In this document: piece by piece, positions 1-7,196 of the stretch
Layout: each line of letters starts with the position of its first letter
Numbering within the stretch: the stretch's first letter is position 1
Source: Methanosarcinales archaeon
GTDB taxonomy: Archaea > Halobacteriota > Methanosarcinia > Methanosarcinales > Methanogasteraceae
Length of the DNA: 8,835 nt
Reading direction: 5' to 3'
NCBI GenBank assembly: GCA_030594905.1
Contig: JAUVEF010000036.1
Coordinates: 1-8,835, forward strand
Position numbers and translations under genes: made by a program
The notes under the pieces: generated by a model
Database searches by the model: none
What the model was told of the DNA's origin: nothing
What the model saw: only the letters and a program-made list of their open reading frames with translations

Positions 1-277
1 TCAACTCCGCCATATCGTATTGAAAGATTATTTTCTGTTTTGGCAACTCTGCTAACAGTTCTGATAAGGAAACTCCGGCAATCTCGGCTGCCTTCCATAA
101 TGTTACCTGATGATCTTTATACATACTGAGTGCTTTATGCATCTTCCACTCGTGCAACCCCTCGTCTATCAATCCAGTCAGGAAGATGGATTTCTCTGTC
201 CCCTCTCTTTCTGACCAGTATTCAATCTCTTTTAAGGTCGTCACAGGAAGTTCGGTTACGATCGTTGCCGTGGACAT
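1..277 (-). CDS. UPF0175 (VapB-like) antitoxin, 3' end cut by window edge
   Basis: The minus frame opening at ATG 277-275 stays open for 92 codons to the left edge. It begins MSTATIVTELPVTTLKEIEY and continues with a helical stretch (EGTEKSIFLTGLIDEGLHEW, residues 25-44), then TLWKAAEIAGVSLSELLAEL (about 58-77), and near the edge IIFQYDMAEL. The order of a short beta strand, a helix ending in EGL.EW, a 'LWKAAEIAGVS' helix-turn-helix-like segment and a terminal 'YD..L' is the pattern of the UPF0175 family, whose members are about 80-100 aa antitoxin-like proteins usually encoded just before a PIN-like (DUF3368) toxin. Such a partner would lie off the left edge, downstream; this is inferred, not seen. 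The start is supported by GGTGA at 285-289, 7 nt before the ATG, and by fit to family length. The same frame is open upstream to TAA at 401-403, so a longer product from ATG 325-323 is possible but less likely. Not in the six-frame list because it has no stop inside the window. Confidence 0.72.
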   Translation of the reverse strand, partial: MSTATIVTELPVTTLKEIEYWSEREGTEKSIFLTGLIDEGLHEWKMHKALSMYKDHQVTLWKAAEIAGVSLSELLAELPKQKIIFQYDMAEL

Positions 278-534
278 TTCTGAGTCACCCAATTGATTAT
301 AGGGATTGATGCCGATATAATACATTGCCCTGTAACATCTTCCCACCAACTTATTCTCCCACTTCGCAAGCTCCAGAACCTCTGGAAGGAGCTTCTCGCA
401 TTATATCTCCACTCTTATCCAAAATTCTGTCTTGTAAACCTCATTTGCGTGCCTTGCAATCTCGTAAGCCTATGTCCCAAGAATCCAGCCACCCGCACAG
501 TCAATCACCAATACTTCAAATACCCTGCAAAACA
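278..534 (-). other. Spacer with degenerate coding character on the minus strand, possible gene remnant
   Basis: No intact gene lies here. In the antitoxin's frame, reading leftward from about 522, protein-like stretches are broken by two stops: VFEVLVIDCAGGWILGT, then TAG (470-472), then AYEIARHANEVYKTEFWIRV and EI, then TAA (401-403), then CEKLLPEVLELAKWENKLVG followed by RCYRAMYYIGINP running into the antitoxin start. The composition (charged amphipathic helices, aromatic residues, few rare residues) looks more coding than random, which suggests a decayed gene, but I do not recognise a family. The plus-strand frames through the same bases look like shadows. Part of this remnant may be coincidence. 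Confidence 0.25.
285..322 (-). promoter_or_regulatory. Candidate promoter and Shine-Dalgarno site of the antitoxin gene
   Basis: On the minus strand, TATTATATC (314-322) is a good archaeal TATA-box match. A start site about 25 nt downstream would fall near 293, giving a leader of roughly 16 nt that contains GGTGA (285-289), 7 nt before the ATG at 277. The geometry supports independent transcription of the antitoxin from its own short leader. Sequence match only. Confidence 0.4.
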
Positions 535-540
535 GCAAAT

Positions 541-582
541 CGCAAAAAAAGAGAGAATGATCATCGAATATATTCGATGATC
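541..582 (-). terminator. Palindrome plus T-run at the end of ftsZ2
   Basis: Bases 559-582 form a perfect 24-bp palindrome with half-site GATCATCGAATA. The transcript could fold into a stem of about 10 bp with a TATA loop. On the minus strand it is followed at once by a pyrimidine stretch ending in seven Ts (rc of 541-558). A hairpin followed by a T-run fits transcript termination, and archaeal RNA polymerase commonly terminates at T-runs. The TGA stop of ftsZ2 (561-563) lies inside the palindrome, so the stem also encodes the last residues of the protein. Confidence 0.6.
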
Positions 583-1712
583 GGTCGTGGTTTATTGTAC
601 CCCACTTCAATCGGGTTTTCCTTTTCTTTGATACGCCCGGAACTGATCGGTACACGCTCCATTTGCGCGTCCTGACCAAGTATCTGAGCCGACTCAACGC
701 CGGTCATGACTGCCATCACGCGCACCATGCCCTCATGCTCTTCCTCGATGCGGGCGCCCCAGATCACGTTTGCATGTGGGCTGAGTTCGTAGGTGAGCGA
801 ACTTGCGATCTCGTCCGCCTCCTTCAGGCTGAGATCAGGACCGCCTGTGATGTGTACAAGGCACCCGGTAGCGCCGCGATAATCCACATCCAGCAGCGGG
901 TGGTTCAGCGCCCCGCGGACAACGTCATCTGACTTGTCACGCGTCTTTGATTCACCAAAGAGCATCACTGCAACACCGCCACAGTTCATAACTGTCCTGA
1001 TGTCGGCATAATCAAGATTGATCAGAGATGGTTTGGTGATTGTCTCTGATATGCCTTTAACTGTCTCTGATATCAACTGGTCCATAACCGAGAACGCATG
1101 CCCCATCGGCAGGTTCGGCACATAGTTGAGCAGGCGGTTGTTATCAAGAACGATCACCGTGTGCGCCGCAGAACTCAATTCATGAAGTCCCTGCTCCGCT
1201 TTGATGGTGCGAGCACGTTCCACATGAAACGGCGTCGATACCATCCCGACCACGATCGCACCACACTCCTTCGCGATATCAGCCACCACCGGCGCAACCC
1301 CCGTGCCGGTGCCGCCGCCCATGCCAGCTGTGACAAAGACCAGGTCCGCATCGGTAAGCATCTCGGTAAGCGTGCCTCGCGCAAGTTCGGCGGCGCGCCT
1401 CCCGACCTCGGGATCGCCACCGGCGCCAAGCCCTCGCGTGATGGATTTTCCGACCAGAATCTTCTTGTCCGCCCTGCACTCGTCCAGGTCCTGCCGATCC
1501 GTATTGATAGCAATGATATCTACGCCATCGATACCAATGTCATACATCCGGGTGGAGGTGTTGTTGCCCGCGCCACCACAACCAACGATCACTATACGTG
1601 GCGTTCCAACAAAATCGACTATATCATCGATAGCCTCGGTTTCGCAGGCTGTTTGACGATATAGTGCCTCATTCTCACTATGTTTTAGTGCTTCCTGTAT
1701 TACTGATTGCAT
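561..1712 (-). CDS. ftsZ2: Cell division protein FtsZ, archaeal FtsZ2 type
   Basis: Tubulin-like GTPase that polymerises at mid-cell to build the division ring. In archaea with two FtsZ proteins, FtsZ2 acts mainly in constriction (known from haloarchaea). The product is 383 aa. The N-terminal helix [15 protein letters not shown] is followed by the nucleotide-binding loop [10 protein letters not shown] (43-52), NTD (70-72), GLGAGGDPE (94-102), the tubulin signature GGGTGTG (132-138), and the T7 synergy loop NLDYAD (232-237) with both acidic residues needed for GTP hydrolysis. [30 protein letters not shown] and [12 protein letters not shown] are typical of FtsZ2 rather than FtsZ1. The tail from about 347 is variable and ends PRPIIEYIR, probably a partner-binding peptide (inference). 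ATG 1712-1710 is preferred: GAGGGG lies upstream and the family begins with a similar MQS-like helix. An in-frame ATG at 1754 would add 14 residues. No lesion seen. It lies 147 nt downstream of the CCA enzyme gene and probably has its own promoter. Confidence 0.96.
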   Translation of the reverse strand: MQSVIQEALKHSENEALYRQTACETEAIDDIVDFVGTPRIVIVGCGGAGNNTSTRMYDIGIDGVDIIAINTDRQDLDECRADKKILVGKSITRGLGAGGDPEVGRRAAELARGTLTEMLTDADLVFVTAGMGGGTGTGVAPVVADIAKECGAIVVGMVSTPFHVERARTIKAEQGLHELSSAAHTVIVLDNNRLLNYVPNLPMGHAFSVMDQLISETVKGISETITKPSLINLDYADIRTVMNCGGVAVMLFGESKTRDKSDDVVRGALNHPLLDVDYRGATGCLVHITGGPDLSLKEADEIASSLTYELSPHANVIWGARIEEEHEGMVRVMAVMTGVESAQILGQDAQMERVPISSGRIKEKENPIEVGYNKPRPIIEYIR

Positions 1713-1859
1713 TTTCCGTCCCCTCAATGAGATTTCACATGCGATTTTGTGCATCTGACATTTATTCAGGATGCAGTAGAATAGAGTTTACTATCGATTG
1801 TACATATAGTTATGGATGCACATAGTTACGGTTGATAGGCTGCCATAGAACCAAAGATA
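1713..1859 (-). promoter_or_regulatory. Upstream region of ftsZ2: TATA-like element, leader hairpin, short direct repeat
   Basis: This 147-nt gap separates the CCA gene stop from the ftsZ2 start. On the minus strand CTATATGTA (1801-1809) could be a TATA box, placing a start near 1780 and a leader of about 70 nt. In that leader an inverted repeat pairs 1751-1758 (gcatctga) with 1766-1774 (tcaggatgc), one bulged base and a 7-nt loop, which could form a small hairpin in the ftsZ2 mRNA. Two 13-bp near-identical direct repeats (1803-1815 and 1819-1831, 11 of 13 matches) overlap or adjoin the TATA element, a possible regulator-binding arrangement. GAGGGG (about 1720-1725) is the likely ribosome-binding site. 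All are pattern matches without further support. Confidence 0.35.
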
Positions 1860-3254
1860 TCACTTTACATGGATTTTATTTGTGAAATACTCAGTTAAAA
1901 ACTCCAGATCGAACATATCGGCAATTTCTTCGCCTCCAGACACCGTATACCCCACGCCAATATGCTCACGCATCTGTTTTCCAAGCGCACACGAGCAGAG
2001 TTCCGATTCGAGCAGATGCTTTGCCGATACATATCTTCGATGAATATCAACCATGTACTGCCCGTTCTCGATATAAACATTTGAAAACGCATTGTTATTC
2101 ATGAACTTGCTTTTGAATCGCTCAGCATGTGCTCTCATATAGGCAGGCGGTCCGACATGCCTTTTTAACGCGGGAAGCCCTCCCGAAACGAGTTCAATCA
2201 ACAAAACAACGTTATCCCTGGTTTTGCTTATAGGCTGGATTCCTATGGCGCTTCCAAGCACTGTGAAGTCGTGTTCACCAAGCAAACTGATCACCGACTG
2301 TCGCATCTTGTACAACTGCGGATAAGCGATGTCCTCGACCATATCAGGAATCTCAAACGATATTGCGAGTAGACCCGTACCTCTTGCAGCCATCGTGGCA
2401 ACGATCTCCGATCTACACGCAGGCACCAAGGGTTTCGCAAAGAAGTGCTCGATAGACGGCTCTGCTAAAAAGGTGCGTGCTGTGTCCACGAATGTGTAGA
2501 ACTGATCGAGCGATAACGCGGCTGCAACATTTCGGTTCGGGTCAGTGGGATCGATCACGAAGAGTGGTTCCCACACCCCGCCGGATGCGCTATGCTGGGC
2601 ACCCCGGGCACGCTGTGACATGGTGACCCCGGGCTCAATCAACAGACCGTCTTTCCAGTTGCAAGCAGCATTAAGCACCGCAACGAACGAGCCGTAATGG
2701 ATGATCAGCAGTTCGCAGAGGAACCCGGAAAACCCGCGTACCCTGAGTTCGGAGCCATAAACATGAGCGCATTTCATAAATTGCTTGAACAGCAGCACAT
2801 CGTCCTCGAGTCCACTAATTCGTGGTAGAACATACTGATTATGAAATGGTGTACGGTCCACCGCGGATTTCATCTCGTCGGGACTGGCTATTTGATAGCA
2901 CGGCACCAGATCGACCCGGCACTCATCGAATCGAGCATGGATGTACGGATGCTCGGCATATCGTGTTTCATAACTATCTGCACGATCTGCCACCCGTTTT
3001 GCAATGCGCAAGCCTTCTGTCTCGAGTTCCTCCCGTGTCAGGTCGATAGAGAGCATTATAAACATATCGAGATCATGCGCTCCTGAAATCCATGTTTTCC
3101 GTGCCGCGGAACCAACAACCTCACACGAAACACCTTCTTCCGTGATATAACCGCATACCCTGCGGCTGAGTTCCGCAAGTTCGTCACGTTCCGCTTGGGT
3201 CGGTCTGATCGCTGTAAGAACATTGTTAAAGATTGTCAGGATATCGTCTTGCAT
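1860..3254 (-). CDS. cca: CCA-adding enzyme (tRNA nucleotidyltransferase), archaeal class I
   Basis: Adds or repairs the 3'-terminal CCA of tRNAs from CTP and ATP without a nucleic-acid template, in the cytoplasm. The product is 464 aa, slightly longer than the roughly 440 typical of characterised archaeal enzymes. The nucleotidyltransferase signature GSAARKTWISGAHDLDMF (49-66) places the catalytic carboxylates at D61 and D63, with the third in RVDLVP (D115). DRTPFHNQYV (from 133) and YGSELRVRGFSGFLCELLII (166-185) are hallmarks of the archaeal central domain, and the C-terminal half carries the body and tail folds that grip the tRNA acceptor arm. ATG 3254-3252 is preceded by GGAGAGGG (3265-3272) with 10-nt spacing. 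The gene lies 75 nt downstream of a sensor kinase. In that gap CATATACAA-like sequence (about 3309-3318, minus strand) could be a weak TATA box, so it may be co-transcribed or separately started. All key residues are present; I see no defect. Confidence 0.96.
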   Translation of the reverse strand: MQDDILTIFNNVLTAIRPTQAERDELAELSRRVCGYITEEGVSCEVVGSAARKTWISGAHDLDMFIMLSIDLTREELETEGLRIAKRVADRADSYETRYAEHPYIHARFDECRVDLVPCYQIASPDEMKSAVDRTPFHNQYVLPRISGLEDDVLLFKQFMKCAHVYGSELRVRGFSGFLCELLIIHYGSFVAVLNAACNWKDGLLIEPGVTMSQRARGAQHSASGGVWEPLFVIDPTDPNRNVAAALSLDQFYTFVDTARTFLAEPSIEHFFAKPLVPACRSEIVATMAARGTGLLAISFEIPDMVEDIAYPQLYKMRQSVISLLGEHDFTVLGSAIGIQPISKTRDNVVLLIELVSGGLPALKRHVGPPAYMRAHAERFKSKFMNNNAFSNVYIENGQYMVDIHRRYVSAKHLLESELCSCALGKQMREHIGVGYTVSGGEEIADMFDLEFLTEYFTNKIHVK

Positions 3255-3329
3255 CTACTTCGTGCCCTCTCCGGTGTCCGGGTTGTTCAAGATTGTTCAG
3301 GTATTGTTTGTATATGTGATCATGATTCT

Positions 3330-5075
3330 TTAATTTGACCCTGTTTCACTTGCCCGGGCAAGCATAATCACAAACGTACTCCCCTTCCCAACTTCACTCT
3401 CAGCCCTGATGCTCCCGCCGTGCCCCTCAACAATCCCTTTGGAGATTGCTAGCCCGAGCCCGCTGCCACCGACTTCGCGTGTCAATCCTGAATCGACCTG
3501 ATGGAACTTGTCAAAGATCAGATCCAGTTCTTCCGGAGGAATCCCGATTCCAGTGTCGCTGACCCTGATCTCGGGGTGTCCATCCACCATCCGCGCCTGA
3601 ATGCGTATCTCGCCTCCCTCTGTGAACTTCAGCGCATTTCCGATCAAGTTCACGAGTACCTGTACAAGTCGGTCACGATCTCCGATTATCGGCATCGATT
3701 CACAATTAAGATCGGTGTTAATCGAAATTCCTTGTTCATCGGCTATCTTTTTCATGCTCTCTGTTGATTCCAGGATTATCTCATAGAGATCAACCGGTTC
3801 AAGATTGAGTTTCAAGTTTCCAGTGTCGATTCTGGATATATCGAGGAGATCACTAACGAGCCTCTTCTGCCGCTCGATGCTGCGGTCGATTATCTGTAGC
3901 ATCTCCTTTTCGGTGCCAACATCCTTTCCAGAGCCTGAGAGTGACTTTAAAACATCCATCGAGATTTTTATCGATGTGAGTGGTGTCTTGAGTTCGTGGG
4001 AGACCATCGAGACAAACTCAGATTTCAGCCGGTCAAGTTCCCTCAATCTGGTGTTTGCCGATGCAAGTTCCATATTTGACCTTTTCAGGTCATCAGTCTT
4101 CTTCACAACCTCTTTCTCAAGCTCCCGGTTCCATCCGGAGAAGATCAGAACGATTCCGCCGCTTCCTGCAAGGATGATTAGGATTACAATTATAACGAAG
4201 AGCGTCTGCCCCCGGTAAACGCGGTGTATCAGTTCTCCTGCCTTGCTTGCGGGAACGCTCACAGCCACAGACCATACACGGTCCCCCCAGACGACCGGCG
4301 TGTATGCCACGATCTGCCGCTCACCTGTGATTTCGTCGAAATAATATCCAGTCCCCTCTTTTTCCTGCATCTGCTCCCTCAAGATATCTGCATAAGACGA
4401 ATCAGTGGCGCAGAAACTTCCGATGTACCTTTCACCGATCGTCTCCTTATGCACCCCATCATACAACGAACTTCCTGAGTGATCGATCACGTACATATAT
4501 CCCTGCCCCTCGGGTATGGCATCGGCAAGGAACTGATCAGAGAGCGTGGATATTCGGATAACTGCCAGTATCACGCCTTTAAATTCATTATCATCGTACA
4601 ATGGCACCCATGCATAAGAACCGAGCCCGCCTTCAAAGAGCGGCACCGGGTCTATGATGCATGTCTCTCTGCGATCCCTTGCAGTGTCAAATGGCCAACT
4701 TCGGTTCGCCGCGTACAGATCGAATCCGACCGGCGTATCTTCTGCAGGGTGGCCTGATACCACCACACCGGTACTATTTATAAATTGAATTGCAAAGAAA
4801 CCGCTGGATTTATGATAAATGGGTATAAAACTCCGTGCCATGCCCTCCGGTGACGTATCCAGGGAATCCTCCGCCAGTATCTCGATCAGGTTAGTTTTTT
4901 CTTCGAGGAAACTCTCGATTCCTGCAGCAGATTGTCTGGCAAGCAGCAATTGCTGCTCATTGAACTGCTGATGCACAACCCCCACCACCTCGCGGTTGGT
5001 GGCATATCCTAGCCACATCACAACGACGATTAGCAGCGCGGCGACGGCAAGGGTTGCGAGTTTTTTGTGGGGCAT
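3330..5075 (-). CDS. Membrane sensor histidine kinase with extracytoplasmic Cache-like domain (copy 1)
   Basis: Two-component sensor kinase, 581 aa. Order: short cytoplasmic start; TM1 (about 7-25); extracytoplasmic sensor (about 27-290); TM2 (292-312, LFVIIVILIILAGSGGIVLI); signalling helix/coiled coil (315-350); HisKA with SHELKTPL (H360 is the phospho-acceptor; HExxT suggests phosphatase activity too); HATPase_c with N box (N476, N480), DTGIGIP G1 box (507-513), FDKFHQ F box (521-526) and GGSGLGLAI G2 box (536-544). The distal sensor half (VGFDLYAANRSWPFDTARD, then PVPLFEGG) resembles CHASE/dCache folds, and the proximal half (GYMYVIDHSGSSLYD, then YTPVVWGDRVWSVAVSVP) resembles Cache. No HAMP, PAS or receiver domain, and no response regulator is near, so the partner is unknown. 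ATG 5075 lies 6 nt after a hydrolase remnant whose TGA stop sits inside a GGTGA ribosome-binding site (5082-5086), suggesting translational coupling. It is a paralogue of the kinase at 5469-7187 and carries nine extra C-terminal residues. Confidence 0.95.
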   Translation of the reverse strand: MPHKKLATLAVAALLIVVVMWLGYATNREVVGVVHQQFNEQQLLLARQSAAGIESFLEEKTNLIEILAEDSLDTSPEGMARSFIPIYHKSSGFFAIQFINSTGVVVSGHPAEDTPVGFDLYAANRSWPFDTARDRRETCIIDPVPLFEGGLGSYAWVPLYDDNEFKGVILAVIRISTLSDQFLADAIPEGQGYMYVIDHSGSSLYDGVHKETIGERYIGSFCATDSSYADILREQMQEKEGTGYYFDEITGERQIVAYTPVVWGDRVWSVAVSVPASKAGELIHRVYRGQTLFVIIVILIILAGSGGIVLIFSGWNRELEKEVVKKTDDLKRSNMELASANTRLRELDRLKSEFVSMVSHELKTPLTSIKISMDVLKSLSGSGKDVGTEKEMLQIIDRSIERQKRLVSDLLDISRIDTGNLKLNLEPVDLYEIILESTESMKKIADEQGISINTDLNCESMPIIGDRDRLVQVLVNLIGNALKFTEGGEIRIQARMVDGHPEIRVSDTGIGIPPEELDLIFDKFHQVDSGLTREVGGSGLGLAISKGIVEGHGGSIRAESEVGKGSTFVIMLARASETGSN

Positions 5076-5081
5076 AACATG

Positions 5082-5086
5082 TCACC
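5082..5086 (-). promoter_or_regulatory. Shine-Dalgarno site of sensor kinase copy 1 overlapping upstream stop codon
   Basis: GGTGA on the minus strand ends 6 nt before ATG 5075-5073. Its TGA is the stop of the hydrolase remnant. At the matching place before the other kinase (about 7197-7201) the sequence is GGTAA, so the stop is TAA and the ribosome-binding match is weakened. Confidence 0.6.
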
Positions 5087-5460
5087 GTTTGATTACTTCC
5101 ATGACTCCGCAACTGAACAACCAGGGGGCCGCTATGTTTGAGGGACCCCTGCCCCCCGCGAAGACCCGAAACCGTGCGTCAAATCTGTTCACTTCTTCCC
5201 TTGCCTCTGTGATCTTGTTCATCTCCTGCGCCCGTATCTGTTCACTGAAATATTCCCGTATCTTCTGCATCTCCTCTCATCTTCCTCGATATGCAGAGTT
5301 TATAAGTTTTATCAGGGGGTATTGGAAAAATAGTTTCGTCAGGGGTGAATAGTAAGCCAGCAATCAAAACTGCATCACCAGGTTTCGATTGCTGCTGAAA
5401 GTATCCGCTTCAAATCAAGTGATAACATTTGACTATGACCGTTTTTTCGACTTTTCAGGT
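5082..5460 (-). pseudogene. Decayed alpha/beta hydrolase (copy 1), C-terminal remnant
   Basis: This stretch matches the hydrolase at 7197-7793 along its length, in the same position before a kinase gene. A 62-residue open frame (5082-5270) starts MQKIREYFSEQIRAQEMNKI and ends SCGVMEVIKR; by hand count 44 of 62 residues match the other copy. Between NRFD and ARFRV the 37 residues VLHEL...KHIKN of the other copy are missing, an in-frame 111-base deletion that removed the expected catalytic Asp region. Just upstream GGA has become TGA (R-G-R-stop-E-E-M), and near 5325-5335 an extra base shifts the frame. Similarity continues at base level toward 5460, with an added stretch of roughly 25 bases, then HK2 begins. 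The HG oxyanion motif, the nucleophile elbow and the catalytic His are all absent (GGRGPSN where GxGHxSN would be expected). No enzyme can be made. The 62-residue frame could still be translated: GAG GAG precedes its ATG, though very close. The right boundary is approximate. Confidence 0.8.
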
Positions 5461-5468
5461 AGTCTCTT

Positions 5469-7187
5469 TCACAGCACAATCACAAACGTACTCCCTTCCC
5501 CAACCTTGCTCTCAGCCCTGATGCGCCCGCCGTGCCCCTCAACAATCCCTCTGGAGATTGCAAGCCCGAGCCCCGTGCCGCCGACCTCGTGTGTCAATCC
5601 GGAATCGACCTGATGGAACTTATCAAATATCCGATCCAGTTCTTCAGGTGGAATCCCGATTCCTGTGTCGCTGACCCGGATCTCGGGATGCCGGTCCACA
5701 GTCCGCGCCTGAATACGGATCTCGCCTTCTTCTGTGAACTTCAGCGCATTTTCGATCAAGTTCACGAAGACCTGCACCAACCGGTCATGGTCTCCGGTGA
5801 TCTGCACCGATTCACAATTAAGATCGGTGTGAATCGGAATTCCTTGTTCATCTGCTATCTTTTTCATGCTCTCTGTTGATTCCAGGATTATCTCATAGAG
5901 ATCGACCGGCTCAAGATTGAGTTTTAAGTTTCCGGTCTCAATTCTGGATATATCAAGTAGATCTCCAACAAGCCGACTCTGACGCTCGACACTCCGATCG
6001 ATGACCCGAAACATCTCATTTTCGGTGTCAGCATCCTTCTCAGAATCTGATAGTGACTTCAAAACAGCCATCGAGGTCTTCATGGACGTGAGTGGGGTCT
6101 TGAGTTCATGGGAGACCATCGAGACGAACTCGGATTTCAACCGGTCAAGTTCCTTTAATCTGGTGTTTGCCGATGCAAGTTCCCTATTCGACATTCCCAG
6201 GTCATCCGTCTTCCTCACAACCTCTTTTTCCAGATCCCTGTTCCATCCGGAGAGGATCAGGACAATTCCGCCGCTTCCGGCAAGGATGATTGCAATGACG
6301 ATGGTTACAAATAATATCTGCTTCCGATAGACGGAATGCACCAGTACCTCTGCCGCGCTTTCGGGAACTGTGGTTGCAACCGACCAGATGCGACCACGCC
6401 AGACTACCGGCGTGTATGTCATAACCATCGGTTTCCCGGTATTTTCATCGAAATAGTATCCGATTCCCGCCCCTCCCGGCATCTGGTCCCTCAACACATC
6501 TGCATAAGACGAATTGTTCTCGCATAGGCACCCAATGTACTTTTCGCTGATGATTCCTCTGTGTGTGCCATCGTATAGGCACCGCCCTGATCTGGTGATC
6601 ATGTAGGTGTACCCACACCCTTTCGGGACTGTATCTGCAAGAAAACGTTCGGAAAGTGTGGATATCTCAATTGTTGCGAATATGACGCCCTTGAACTCAC
6701 CATCCGAATACACTGGTACTCCGACGTTTGATCCGACGCCGCCCTGAACCAGCGGCACCGGGCGGGTGGTGTATGTCTCTTTACTTTCTCTGGCACGATC
6801 GAATTGTGCGTTTCTCTTTGTTGCGTACAGATCAAGCCCGATTGCCGCATCTTCCGGTGGGTAGCCGGTCACAATCACGCCGTTGCTGTTTACAAACCCG
6901 ATCGACGAAAAACCGCTTGATTTGTTGTAAACCGTCATAAAATACGGCGTCATGTTCTCTGGCGGAACATCCACCACATCTGTTGCCAGCACTTCGATTA
7001 AAACGGTCTTCACCTCGAGGAAAGCCTCGATTCCAGCGGCAGATTGCTTGGTGAGGAGCATTTGCTGCTCATTGGACTGCTGCCGCACGATCTTCTCCAC
7101 TTCCTGGTTGGTGGCGTACCCCAGACCCAGCACCACGACAATGAGCATCGCGGCGATTGCGAGTGTGATGAGTCTTTTGTGGGACAT
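5469..7187 (-). CDS. Membrane sensor histidine kinase with extracytoplasmic Cache-like domain (copy 2)
   Basis: Paralogue of the kinase at 3330-5075; 572 aa, aligning without a gap. Same architecture: TM1 (about 7-25), extracytoplasmic CHASE/dCache-like sensor (27-290), TM2 (292-312), signalling helix (315-350), HisKA with H360 in SHELKTPL, N box (N476, N480), DTGIGIP (507-513), FDKFHQ (521-526) and GGTGLGLAI (536-544). All kinase residues are intact, so it should autophosphorylate. Compared with copy 1, the sensor half shares about 59% and residues 301-572 about 85% identity by hand count. In the putative ligand pocket RSW (125-127) of copy 1 is RNA here, and the proximal sensor has additional cysteines (C191, C203, C220). 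ATG 7187-7185 lies 9 nt after the stop of the decayed hydrolase; a Shine-Dalgarno match is weak (GGTAA). It ends at TGA 5469-5471, nine residues shorter than copy 1. Ligand and response regulator are unknown. Confidence 0.95.
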   Translation of the reverse strand: MSHKRLITLAIAAMLIVVVLGLGYATNQEVEKIVRQQSNEQQMLLTKQSAAGIEAFLEVKTVLIEVLATDVVDVPPENMTPYFMTVYNKSSGFSSIGFVNSNGVIVTGYPPEDAAIGLDLYATKRNAQFDRARESKETYTTRPVPLVQGGVGSNVGVPVYSDGEFKGVIFATIEISTLSERFLADTVPKGCGYTYMITRSGRCLYDGTHRGIISEKYIGCLCENNSSYADVLRDQMPGGAGIGYYFDENTGKPMVMTYTPVVWRGRIWSVATTVPESAAEVLVHSVYRKQILFVTIVIAIILAGSGGIVLILSGWNRDLEKEVVRKTDDLGMSNRELASANTRLKELDRLKSEFVSMVSHELKTPLTSMKTSMAVLKSLSDSEKDADTENEMFRVIDRSVERQSRLVGDLLDISRIETGNLKLNLEPVDLYEIILESTESMKKIADEQGIPIHTDLNCESVQITGDHDRLVQVFVNLIENALKFTEEGEIRIQARTVDRHPEIRVSDTGIGIPPEELDRIFDKFHQVDSGLTHEVGGTGLGLAISRGIVEGHGGRIRAESKVGEGSTFVIVL

Positions 7188-7196
7188 AATCTATTG

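Noticed and set aside
293..675. Two overlapping plus-strand open frames at 293-580 and 325-675
   Set aside because: No family resemblance and no convincing ribosome-binding site, and the second runs into the ftsZ2 antisense. The IIEYIR ending of the first only reflects the palindrome at 559-582.
470..697. Minus-strand open frame of 75 codons
   Set aside because: Most of it is the ftsZ2 3' end read in another frame; only its last 17 codons belong to the broken coding-like stretch already described.
1098..1664. Long plus-strand open frame (188 codons)
   Set aside because: It lies entirely antisense to ftsZ2, whose protein is unmistakable, and its translation has no recognisable domain.
3223..3303. 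Short direct repeat (about 21 bp) at 3223-3243 and 3283-3303 around the cca start
   Set aside because: The copies differ at several positions with an indel, flanking sequence does not match, and no function is suggested.
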